Numbered from the stretch's first letter, positions 1-5,945 are shown. The stretch is 6,190 nt of DNA from Deltaproteobacteria bacterium (GCA_031257955.1 JAIRNQ010000030.1:1-6190), one strand, 5' to 3'. Notes: generated from the sequence alone by a model not told the origin. Numbers and translations are program-made.

Positions 1-387
1 GCTTCCCGGGGGAAGTACGGAAAGAATCGCGACAAGGTCCTTCTTTACTGCCGGAGCTGCGGCCACCGATTCGCGGCGACCCGGGACACCCCTTTATTCG
101 GGGCCCATCTAAGTCCGGAACAAACTGGCCGTATTATTTACCTCGCGGCGAAAGGCGTTGGGATACGGGCCACCGGACGGCTTCTGGGGCTTAGCAAGAA
201 CACCGTCAAGCTGGCCCTTGAAAAGATTGGCGGGCATTGCCGAAATGTTTACTGCGCCCTGATGCGGGATCTTCAATTGGACGAGAGCCAGTTGGACGAT
301 CTGTGGACCTTTGTCAAAAGAAAGCGGTTATTGGCGGGCTCGAAGCCCGGTGGGGTCAATGGGAAGCCCGGGTCCGGAAAACCCTAG
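1..387 (+). pseudogene. Truncated IS1-family-like transposase fragment (5' end outside window)
   Basis: Frame 1 is open from base 1 to a TAG at 385-387, giving 128 codons without a start, so the N-terminus lies upstream of the window. The fragment shows the second Cys pair of a zinc ribbon (YCRSCGHRF, Cys17 and Cys20). A helix-turn-helix-like segment follows at about residues 53-72 (GIRATGRLLGLSKNTVKLAL). Then comes LQLDESQLDDLWTFVKRK (about 91-108), which matches the IS1-type pattern of an acidic residue followed by ELW-S/T-FV-x-K-K, where the first catalytic Asp sits. Homologues continue for well over 100 residues with the rest of the DDE catalytic core. Here the frame instead runs into a Gly/Pro/Lys-rich tail and stops, and neither other plus frame restores a recognisable core. 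It is therefore most likely a dead remnant, broken by deletion or frameshift near base 320. The family call comes from motif recognition, without a database search. Confidence 0.7.
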
Positions 388-631
388 TGTCGCCAAGCCC
401 CAGAGGATAAACCTCCAATGGCGCCCCCCAGAGAACAAGTCTCGATTGAGGGACCCATTTGGTGGGAGACGCGGCGGGTTGGGCCTATATACGCCGCGGG
501 CGAAGCGGAAAGCCCCGGGCCCTGAGCGGAAAGGAGAAATTAGGGAAAGGAAAAATGATTTAGAGGCTGAAAGAAGTGAAGACAAATTTGATTATGTCTA
601 AATTTTTGCGAGCCGGTATCGAGTAAGTATC

Positions 632-652
632 TCTGGAGTCTATCGATCCAGA
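632..652. repeat. 6-bp inverted repeat (TCTGGA / TCCAGA)
   Basis: TCTGGA at 632-637 is perfectly complementary to TCCAGA at 647-652, with a 9-base loop. It lies about 150 bases past the tnpA stop. It could be a subterminal hairpin of an IS200/IS605-type right end, but so short a repeat may be chance. Confidence 0.3.
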
Positions 653-773
653 AAAGAGGGGTTTACGGGCGATCGTAGTCTACACCCTTCGGGCATGCCA
701 GTGGCGGCCACCAGCCGAGGGGTGGTTATTGTGGCCCACGAAAGATGGGGCTTAACGTCAAAGCCGCCCGCGC

Positions 774-791
774 CCTGGCCATTTGGCCGGG
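774..791. repeat. Hairpin just beyond the tnpA stop, possible IS right-end structure
   Basis: CCTGGCC (774-780) pairs with GGCCGGG (785-791) around a four-base ATTT loop. The plus strand gives six Watson-Crick pairs plus one T-G pair; on the minus strand that wobble becomes a C/A mismatch. It starts about 10 bases past the tnpA stop. IS200/IS605 elements carry short imperfect hairpins near each end that TnpA binds as single-stranded DNA, and this fits by position. GGCC words are common throughout the window, so the hairpin may be incidental. Confidence 0.35.
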
Positions 792-801
792 ACGATTTGG
801 A

Positions 802-1230
802 TCACCAGGGAGCTTGCCCCGGCGAAGGTTCTGACGGGGCTTGGCTTTCGACGTACTCCCGGAGGATATCCTCGGTCACCTCGCCGCAGCTGCAGCAAAA
901 GCAACCCTTGGTCCACAAATGCCTGTTATGGTAACGCTGCCTCAAAGACTCGAAAGAGGAGAAGAGGTCGTAGGTAGTTTTACCCTTTAGGAGCAAAATG
1001 AACTTGTTGATGTTGACTTTGGGAACGATGGACACCAACAAGTGAACGTGGTCGGACGAGATGTTGCCTTCCAGTATTTCCACTTTTTGATCGAGGCAAA
1101 TATTCCGTATTATGTCACGCAATTTTACCTTGATATCTCCCCTGAACAAGTTTTGACGATTTTTTGTCACCAAAACTATGTGCAGTTTTATCAAAAAAAC
1201 AGCTTCGGAGTTGAACTCTTGCTCTGACAT
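802..1230 (-). CDS. tnpA: IS200/IS605-family Y1 transposase TnpA
   Basis: This 142-residue protein is a single-strand-specific HUH transposase of the Y1 type. Such enzymes cut and rejoin one DNA strand at hairpin-marked element ends, acting as a dimer through a 5'-phosphotyrosine intermediate. The HUH motif is visible in SSDHVHLLVSI (His61 and His63). HLWTKGCF (about 104-111) matches the conserved hLW-x-x-GYF segment. The helix EDILREYVESQ holds the probable nucleophile Tyr126 and Gln130, the Tyr-x3-Gln spacing of the IS608 enzyme. Length is typical of the family, with no frameshift or internal stop, so it looks intact. The ATG at 1230 is supported by GGAGGA 10 bases upstream. Its 5' half is more AT-rich than the neighbouring repair genes, which suits recent acquisition. 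Cys110, Cys112, Cys113 and Cys115 form an unusual cluster where relatives usually have Tyr/Phe and small residues. No tnpB is seen next to it. Confidence 0.9.
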   Translation of the reverse strand: MSEQEFNSEAVFLIKLHIVLVTKNRQNLFRGDIKVKLRDIIRNICLDQKVEILEGNISSDHVHLLVSIVPKVNINKFILLLKGKTTYDLFSSFESLRQRYHNRHLWTKGCFCCSCGEVTEDILREYVESQAPSEPSPGQAPW

Positions 1231-1240
1231 TTAGATTTTA

Positions 1241-1246
1241 TCCTCC
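1241..1246 (-). promoter_or_regulatory. Ribosome binding site of tnpA
   Basis: The minus strand reads GGAGGA, followed by 10 bases and then ATG at 1230. This is a strong match to the anti-Shine-Dalgarno sequence and fixes the tnpA start, although the spacer is slightly long. Confidence 0.75.
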
Positions 1247-1261
1247 ATAATATGGACATAT

Positions 1262-1279
1262 TATAAGATGTATCTTATA
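1262..1279. promoter_or_regulatory. Perfect 8-bp dyad upstream of tnpA, possible operator over a -10 element
   Basis: TATAAGAT (1262-1269) and ATCTTATA (1272-1279) are perfect inverted copies separated by GT. On the minus strand one arm supplies a -10-like TATAAG about 40 bases before the tnpA start. No good -35 lies 16-18 bases further upstream, so the promoter itself is doubtful. The dyad could be an autoregulatory operator, a transposase-recognised structure, or a chance palindrome in AT-rich DNA. Confidence 0.35.
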
Positions 1280-1329
1280 GATATCGATAAATTCAACATA
1301 AGAAAATCATTAAACTTTTTTACCCACCA

Positions 1330-1345
1330 AAGAGCGATAACTCTT
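1330..1345. repeat. Small hairpin upstream of tnpA, possible IS left-end structure
   Basis: AAGAG (1330-1334) and CTCTT (1341-1345) form a 5-bp stem with a 6-base loop. It lies in AT-rich DNA about 100 bases upstream of the tnpA start, where an IS200-type left-end hairpin is expected. A perfect TTGACA hexamer lies just upstream on the minus strand (1367-1362), but no matching -10 follows it. The stem does not resemble the candidate right-end stems, so the assignment is tentative. Confidence 0.3.
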
Positions 1346-1408
1346 AGTTTCGTGGTATTGTTGTCAAATTTTCCCTAGATTATTCCACCGAAGCGTTAGG
1401 GCCACCAA

Positions 1409-1426
1409 GGCCGCCATCGGGCGGCC
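1409..1426. terminator. GC-rich hairpin downstream of recJ
   Basis: GGCCGCC (1409-1415) and GGCGGCC (1420-1426) form a perfect 7-bp stem with a four-base loop, about 70 bases beyond the recJ stop. In the recJ direction it is followed by TTGG and no real T-run. It could help end transcription or protect the mRNA 3' end, but it is not a textbook intrinsic terminator. Confidence 0.4.
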
Positions 1427-1463
1427 GGGGGCGACTATCCGCCTTCCCGTTTACGTTGGTCGC

Positions 1464-1488
1464 GGCCCGGGCCAGATTAGGCCGGGCC
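1464..1488 (-). terminator. Strong GC hairpin immediately after the recJ stop
   Basis: GGCCCGG (1464-1470) pairs fully with CCGGGCC (1482-1488). Two further C-G pairs form inside, past a bulged G at 1471, closing a 6-base loop. The stem starts 6 bases after the recJ TGA. The position suggests termination or 3'-end protection of the uvrB-recJ transcript. The lack of a following T-run in the minus direction makes a Rho-independent role uncertain. Confidence 0.45.
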
Positions 1489-1494
1489 CCGGGG

Positions 1495-3186
1495 TCATTG
1501 GGCGGCGTCCAAGGGGCGCCTAAAATCTATTAGTCGCCAATGATGCCCGTTGTAATTGGATTCTGGGTCATAGGTTAAAACCACGTCCATTTTGGGGCCC
1601 ACCTCTTCCAGGCGCGGGGCCAGATTGTATCCGGAAACGTTAAGCCTATTTAAACCATCCGAGAGCCTCAGGTCAAGCCTCCCGCCCTTGGCGCTAAGGG
1701 CCTGGAGGATGGTCAAGCCCATAATGGCCACCACCGGGGCCGGGTGGCCAACCCCGAAGGGTTCCAGTTCGGCCAAGTGGGGGCTGAGGGGTTGCAAATC
1801 GGGGAGTTCGGCCACCAGATCCACCTGGAGATCGTTTTGGCCCCAATCATCGCCCTGTTCGCTGGTGGCCTTCTCGAAGCCGGCCTTGAATTCTTCCAGG
1901 CGATCCACGGCCACGGTCAGCCCGGCGGCCGCCGAGTGCCCGCCCATGGAAACGCACAGGTGGCGAACTTTGGAGAGGGCGGCGAAGAGATCGAAATTGC
2001 CTACCGTCCGGCCGCTCCCGGTGGCCTGATCGCCCTTTATGGTCATCAAAATGGTCGGTTTGCCGAATTTTTCGACCACCCTGGAGGCGGCCAGCCCCAA
2101 AACGCCTTTCTGCCAGCCCTCTTTGCAAAGCACCACCGTCCGGGAGTCGGGCGGGCATTCGTGTTCCATGAGTTCGAGTGCGTCCTCGAGCAAATTGGCT
2201 TGGGATTCGAAGCGGAATTTGTTAATGTTTTCCAGTTCGTCGGCCAGGCGGGCCCCGGCCACCGGCGAGTTGGTCAGGAGTATGTCCAAGGCCGGCTGGG
2301 GGCTACCCATGCGGCCGGCGGCGTTAAGCCTCGGGGCCATCTTGAAACCCACGTCCTTGGCCGAGACGCGGTTTTGGCCGTCCATTTTCAGTACCCTTTT
2401 CAAGGCCACCAGGCCAGGCCATTTGGTTACGTTAAGAAACTTGAGCCCATGGTAGACCATGGCCCGATTGGCACCCTGCAGCGGGGCCAAATCGGCTACC
2501 GTGCCCAGGGCCACCAGGGCCAGATGCTCGACCAGGTTCAACTCGGCCTTCACCTCGTTTAAAGCGTTCCGCAATCCCCAAGCCAGCATGAAGGCCACCC
2601 CGACCCCGGCCAGGGGCGTTTCCTCAAAGCCCCCGCCAAGGTGGGGGTTGATGATGGCCGCCGCCTCGGGCAGGGAGGGGGGCAAGTGGTGGTGGTCGGT
2701 GATGATGACCTTAAGGCCCAAATCGGTGGCCAGCTGGACTGCCCCGGAGTCGGATACGCCGCTGTCGACGGTGATCAAATACGAAGCGCCGCCGGCATGG
2801 ATTTCCCGAACGGCCTGCTCGGAGAGCCCGTAACCTTCGTCTAGGCGGTGAGGGATGCGGTGGGTGACCTTAAAACCTAGGGCCCCGAGGACCCTGACCA
2901 AAAGGGCCGTGGCCGTAAGCCCATCGACATCGTAGTCGCCGCTAATGCCCACCACGGCCCCACGTTCCTTGGCCTCGACCAATAGATCCACGGCATTGCG
3001 CATGCCGGGCATGCTAAAGGGATCGGGCAAGGCGGTAAGGGAAGCTTCGATAAAAGTTTTGGCCGAGGCGGCATCCATAATGCCGCGACCCACAATAAAA
3101 TCACCAAACAGTAAAGGTTTATCCATTTCCAGGGCTATGGCTTCAGCCAGTTTCGGATCCCTGGTTCTATATTTCCAGTTTGCCAT
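1495..3186 (-). CDS. recJ: Single-stranded-DNA-specific 5'-3' exonuclease RecJ
   Basis: RecJ degrades single-stranded DNA from 5' ends in the RecF recombination pathway, mismatch repair and base excision repair, using Mn2+ or Mg2+. The 563-residue length is normal. The DHH-phosphoesterase motifs are present in order: GDYDVDG (83-89, metal-binding Asp84, Asp86 and Asp88), VDSGVSD (140-146, Asp141), TDHHHLPP (163-170, the DHH motif), GTVADLAPL (228-236, Asp232) and PRLNAAGRMG (285-294). The DHHA1 part follows with SGRTVGNFDL (391-400) and MGGHSAAAGL (414-423). The remaining roughly 110 residues correspond to the OB-fold region that binds single-stranded DNA. No expected catalytic residue is missing. 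The ATG at 3186 lies 7 bases after the uvrB stop, with AGG-type Shine-Dalgarno bases overlapping that stop. This implies one transcript and probable translational coupling to uvrB. GC hairpins lie just past the stop codon. Confidence 0.96.
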   Translation of the reverse strand: MANWKYRTRDPKLAEAIALEMDKPLLFGDFIVGRGIMDAASAKTFIEASLTALPDPFSMPGMRNAVDLLVEAKERGAVVGISGDYDVDGLTATALLVRVLGALGFKVTHRIPHRLDEGYGLSEQAVREIHAGGASYLITVDSGVSDSGAVQLATDLGLKVIITDHHHLPPSLPEAAAIINPHLGGGFEETPLAGVGVAFMLAWGLRNALNEVKAELNLVEHLALVALGTVADLAPLQGANRAMVYHGLKFLNVTKWPGLVALKRVLKMDGQNRVSAKDVGFKMAPRLNAAGRMGSPQPALDILLTNSPVAGARLADELENINKFRFESQANLLEDALELMEHECPPDSRTVVLCKEGWQKGVLGLAASRVVEKFGKPTILMTIKGDQATGSGRTVGNFDLFAALSKVRHLCVSMGGHSAAAGLTVAVDRLEEFKAGFEKATSEQGDDWGQNDLQVDLVAELPDLQPLSPHLAELEPFGVGHPAPVVAIMGLTILQALSAKGGRLDLRLSDGLNRLNVSGYNLAPRLEEVGPKMDVVLTYDPESNYNGHHWRLIDFRRPLDAAQ

Positions 3187-3189
3187 ACA

Positions 3190-3196
3190 CCACCTA
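3190..3196 (-). promoter_or_regulatory. recJ ribosome binding site overlapping the uvrB stop codon
   Basis: The minus strand reads TTAGGTGGTGT directly before the recJ ATG. The TAG is the uvrB stop, and TAGG/AGGTGG can pair with 16S rRNA at a spacing of 3 to 6 bases. Overlap of the binding site with the upstream stop is typical of translational coupling. Confidence 0.55.
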
Positions 3197-5194
3197 ACCC
3201 AAAGCCAGGGCCGCGCCGTCCAGATCCCTGATGCGATCCCGCAGTTCGGCGGCCCTTTCGAATTCTAAATTCTTCGCGGCCTCGCGCATTTCCGATTTTA
3301 AGGCTTTAATGATTTTTGGTATCTCCTCGGGCGGTATTTCCATCCCGCGACTCTTGGGCCTTTCCTTGGGCACGGTAACGTAATCGGCCTCCCAGATGGA
3401 ACCGGCCAAGCCTTCTACGTTTTTCTTGATGGAAGCCGGGGTGATCCCACGCTCTCGGTTAAACTCCAGCTGCTTGGCCCGACGCCTTTCCGTCTCGTCG
3501 CGGGCCGCTTCCATGGAAGGGGTGATCCGGTCGGCGTAGAGTATTACCCGCCCAGCCACGTTTCTGGCCGCCCGGCCGCAGGTCTGGATGAGGGATCTGG
3601 CCGATCTCAAAAAGCCTTCCTTGTCGGCGTCCAGTATGGCCACCAGCGACACTTCCGGCAAATCGAGACCCTCCCTCAGTAAGTTTATGCCCACCAAGAC
3701 GTCAAAAACGCCCAAACGGAGATCTCTTAGGATCTCCACCCTTTCGATGGTTTTGATATCCGAGTGCAGGTAGCGAACCTTTACGCCCCTTTCGGCCAGA
3801 TACTCGGTTAAGTCTTCGCTCATTCGCTTGGTTAAGGTGGTCACCAGGACCCTCTCGCCAAGTTTGGCCCGTTTTTTGATTTCCGAAAAAAGATCGTCCA
3901 CTTGGCCGGTGGCGGGCCTAAAATCCATGGGCGGGTCGGTCAAACCCGTGGGCCTAATGACTTGCTCGGCCACCAGCCCGTTGGAAAGGTTTAGCTCGTA
4001 TTCGGCCGGGGTGGCCGAAACGTATATGGCTTGGCTCAGGCGTCCGTTAAACTCGTCGAAGGTAAGCGGCCGGTTGTCCAGGGCCGATGGCAACCTAAAA
4101 CCGTACTCGACCAAGGTGGTTTTGCGGCTGCGGTCCCCGTGGTACATGGCCCGGACCTGGGGCACGGCGATGTGGCTCTCGTCGACTATAAGCAAAAATT
4201 CTTTAGGGAAGTAGTCCAAGAGCGTCGGGGGCGGCTCGCCCTTGGCCCGACCGGTTAAGTGCCTGGAGTAGTTTTCTATGCCATGGCACCAGCCCAGTTC
4301 CTTCATCATCTCCAGATCGAAATTGGTTCTCTGGTTTAGCCTCTGAGCCTCCAAAAGCTTGTTTTGGGCCATAAGTTCGGCCGATCGTTCCTCCAGCTCG
4401 GCCTTTATGTCCACCATCGCCCGTTCCAGGTTCATTTTGGTGGTCACGTAATGGCTGCCCGGATATATCATGACCTCGCTTTGGGCTTTTACGGTTTTCC
4501 CGGTCAGCGGGTCGAAGAGCGAAATCCGGTCCACCGTGTCCCCAAAGAACTCGACCCGGACGGCCTCGGCCTCCTCGTAAGCCGGAAAGATCTCCAAGAC
4601 GTCGCCCCTGAGCCTAAACACCCCCCGGTGGAAATCGACGTCGTTTCGGTCGTATTGCATCTCCACCAGTTTGGCCAAGATCTTCCGAAGCTCCCTTTCC
4701 ACCCCCACTTCCAAATGAAGCATCAGGGCCTGGTAAGACTCGGGCGAGCCCAAACCGTAAATGCACGAGACCGAGGCCACGATCAAAACGTCGTTTCGGT
4801 CGAAGAGCATGCGGGTGGCCGAGTGGCGCATGCGGTCTATGGCCTCGTTTATCTGGCTCTCCTTCTCGATGAAGGTGTCCGACTGGGGAATGTAGGCCTC
4901 GGGCAGATAATAGTCGTAGTAGGAAACGAAATACTCCACGGCGTTGCCGGGAAAAAACGACTTAAATTCCCCATAGAGCTGGGCGGCCAAAGTTTTGTTC
5001 GGGGCCAAGACCAAAGTGGGCATCCCTATCCTGGCCACCACGTTGGCCATGGTGAAGGTCTTGCCCGACCCGGTCACTCCCAAAAGAACCTGCGAAGGGG
5101 CGCCGTCCCTAAGGTTATCGACCAATTGCCCAATGGCCTCGGGTTGGTCGCCCTGCGGAGAAAACTCGCTTACCAGCTCAAAACTGCGTTTCAT
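3194..5194 (-). CDS. uvrB: Excinuclease ABC subunit UvrB
   Basis: UvrB is the central subunit of nucleotide excision repair. It is loaded at lesions by UvrA, verifies the damage with a beta-hairpin that inserts between the strands, and recruits UvrC for incision. From the chosen ATG it is 666 residues, the usual size. Visible elements are Walker A GVTGSGKT (39-46), the aromatic beta-hairpin YYDYYLPEAYIP (92-103), CHGIENYSRHLTGR (303-316), Walker B DESH (338-341), helicase motifs VGINLLREGLDLPE (501-514) and QTCGRAAR (537-544), and a C-terminal UVR motif that contacts UvrC (about 625-659). The frame stays open upstream to a GTG at 5323, adding 43 Arg/Gly-rich residues. I chose 5194 because family members begin at this point (MKRSFELVSEFSPQGDQPEAI-type starts) and GTAAGG lies 5 bases before it. 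It is the first gene of an operon with recJ. Confidence 0.98.
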   Translation of the reverse strand: MKRSFELVSEFSPQGDQPEAIGQLVDNLRDGAPSQVLLGVTGSGKTFTMANVVARIGMPTLVLAPNKTLAAQLYGEFKSFFPGNAVEYFVSYYDYYLPEAYIPQSDTFIEKESQINEAIDRMRHSATRMLFDRNDVLIVASVSCIYGLGSPESYQALMLHLEVGVERELRKILAKLVEMQYDRNDVDFHRGVFRLRGDVLEIFPAYEEAEAVRVEFFGDTVDRISLFDPLTGKTVKAQSEVMIYPGSHYVTTKMNLERAMVDIKAELEERSAELMAQNKLLEAQRLNQRTNFDLEMMKELGWCHGIENYSRHLTGRAKGEPPPTLLDYFPKEFLLIVDESHIAVPQVRAMYHGDRSRKTTLVEYGFRLPSALDNRPLTFDEFNGRLSQAIYVSATPAEYELNLSNGLVAEQVIRPTGLTDPPMDFRPATGQVDDLFSEIKKRAKLGERVLVTTLTKRMSEDLTEYLAERGVKVRYLHSDIKTIERVEILRDLRLGVFDVLVGINLLREGLDLPEVSLVAILDADKEGFLRSARSLIQTCGRAARNVAGRVILYADRITPSMEAARDETERRRAKQLEFNRERGITPASIKKNVEGLAGSIWEADYVTVPKERPKSRGMEIPPEEIPKIIKALKSEMREAAKNLEFERAAELRDRIRDLDGAALALG

Positions 5195-5199
5195 GCGCG

Positions 5200-5205
5200 C
5201 CTTAC
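5200..5205 (-). promoter_or_regulatory. Ribosome binding site deciding the uvrB start
   Basis: The minus strand reads GTAAGG, then CGCGC, then ATG at 5194. TAAGG matches the 5' part of the TAAGGAGG consensus at good spacing. The upstream alternative GTG at 5323 has no comparable purine-rich site, which favours the 666-residue UvrB. Confidence 0.6.
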
Positions 5206-5481
5206 GGGCTCGGCGACTTTGCCGCGCCCCGGGCTTAGCCCAAAAATTACGTCCCCAGCCCGGCCTTCCGGCCCGACCTAAAAAAGCTCGCCGTGTCTCT
5301 CCGGGTCTCCCAGAAGCCGTCACCGACCAGAAACGCTCACCAATGGGCCTAACGGGCCCGCTACGGGCTTTTCGCGTCTAGCCTGTGTCCCCCTAGCGGG
5401 GTTGGCCCAATCGTGGCTCTACGGGGCTGTCAGGGGTCTTTATGGCCCTGTCCATGTCTGACCAGTGATGGCCATCGTTTC

Positions 5482-5496
5482 GACCCCCAGGGGGTC
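5482..5496. repeat. Perfect 15-bp dyad in the uvrB leader
   Basis: GACCCCC (5482-5488) and GGGGGTC (5490-5496) are perfect inverted copies around a single central A. With a one-base centre it cannot fold as a normal RNA hairpin without opening inner pairs, so a DNA-binding site is the likelier role if it has one. It lies within a cluster of G-runs on the plus strand (5490, 5503, 5530, 5543, 5553 and 5561). Confidence 0.45.
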
Positions 5497-5690
5497 CTTC
5501 ACGGGGGTACTTCTTGGAGGCCCCTCATTGGGGTCCCTAATTGGGCGCCTAAGGGCCAGTGGGGGCCAAGGACAAAAAAACCCCACGATTCGACCGCCCA
5601 GACGTTTCCAACCCAGGGCCGCAATCGAAAATATCTCGTCGCTATAGGGGTTAAGGTTATCAGGCCGGGTGAAAAACTTGACCAAAAGAC

Positions 5691-5719
5691 ATTATAGCAA
5701 GCCGGGCGGGCTGTGTCCA
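5691..5719 (-). promoter_or_regulatory. Near-consensus extended -10 sigma70 promoter reading toward uvrB
   Basis: On the minus strand the -35 hexamer is TGGACA (5719-5714, five of six bases match TTGACA). An exact 17-bp spacer follows, then a perfect -10 TATAAT (5696-5691) preceded by the extended element TGC. A purine start at G5683 would be suitably placed 8 bases past the -10. This is by far the best promoter match I saw in the window, and it points to uvrB-recJ with no gene between. I see no LexA-type palindrome over it, so SOS control is not indicated. Confidence 0.75.
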
Positions 5720-5746
5720 GAAGAACTTAGCGGCTGGGCGAGGGTT

Positions 5747-5945
5747 TTATACTTACCATATTCTCTTTTTTATCTGTCTTTTCCAAGCTAAAATATACTA
5801 AAATTAGGCCTACTATATTATTTACTAAAATTTTAATATTTAAGTAGGGTATAGAAGATAATATATTACAAATAATTAATTTTATCAAATTATAGACTAA
5901 TCTTTTATCACTTTTCCGCCCATGCTTTATCAGACCATAAGGGTA
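5747..5945. other. AT-rich intergenic island
   Basis: This stretch is overwhelmingly A and T, in sharp contrast to the GC-rich leader on its left. It contains a 10-bp direct repeat TACTAAAATT (5796-5805 and 5823-5832), the palindromes TAGGCCTA (5805-5812) and TAATATATTA (5859-5868), and three TTTATCA heptamers at 5881, 5904 and 5926. No supported gene lies in it. It may be a regulatory upstream region, a scar of horizontally acquired DNA, or an easily melted segment. None of these is shown by the sequence. Confidence 0.5.

Larger units (their letters stand above)
388..801. other. Noncoding or degraded region between the two transposase genes
   Basis: About 410 bases separate the broken transposase from tnpA. 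Open frames exist on both strands, for example 311-601 plus and 585-328 minus. Their products are Arg/Pro/Gly-rich, lack recognisable domains and have no clear ribosome binding site. A purine-rich stretch lies around 525-590. Two short inverted repeats are listed separately. The region may hold decayed insertion-sequence DNA and the right end of the tnpA element, but I cannot mark a boundary. Confidence 0.5.
5195..5683 (-). other. Long probable 5' untranslated leader of the uvrB-recJ operon
   Basis: About 490 bases lie between the predicted start of transcription (near 5683) and the uvrB ATG. Frames here give Arg/Gly/Pro-rich products without recognisable domains, including the in-frame N-terminal extension of UvrB and a TTG-initiated frame 5685-5440. 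The DNA is full of G and C tracts that can form several short hairpins. Examples are 5519-5535, and GTGGGG at 5559-5564 with CCCCAC at 5581-5586. I recognise no known riboswitch or LexA box. A long leader is inferred from the promoter position. An unseen promoter closer to uvrB would shorten it. Confidence 0.4.

Noticed and set aside
690..840. A plus frame reading CGPRKMGLNVKAARALA, faintly like the C-terminal tail of TnpB
   Set aside because: The likeness is a few residues only. The TnpB zinc-finger Cys pairs and catalytic motifs are absent, and the orientation would be convergent with tnpA, so chance is more likely.
1744..2562. A 272-codon plus-strand open frame opposite recJ
   Set aside because: It mirrors the conserved RecJ catalytic region in reverse and shows no motif or ribosome binding site of its own.
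4364..5281. A 305-codon plus-strand open frame opposite uvrB
   Set aside because: It is antisense to conserved uvrB motifs, has no recognisable domain, and is His/Gly/Val-rich as expected from the complement of GC-biased coding DNA.
5421..5455. CTGT words upstream of uvrB as a possible LexA/SOS box
   Set aside because: The CTGT half-sites (5427 and 5447) are in the same orientation, with no facing ACAG at 8-base spacing, so there is no LexA palindrome.
5574..5586. A T7 run on the minus strand after GTGGGG in the uvrB leader, possibly an attenuator
   Set aside because: No stable stem ends directly before the T-run. The GTGGGG pairs with CCCCAC downstream of the run instead, so the arrangement is wrong for an intrinsic terminator.
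5440..5685. An 81-codon minus-strand frame in the leader with TTG start
   Set aside because: Its TTG lies at the predicted transcription start with no room for a ribosome binding site, and the product resembles no known protein.
5747..5945. AT-rich island as a replication origin
   Set aside because: I see no DnaA boxes matching TTATNCACA and no neighbouring dnaA, dnaN or plasmid rep gene; AT-richness alone is not enough.
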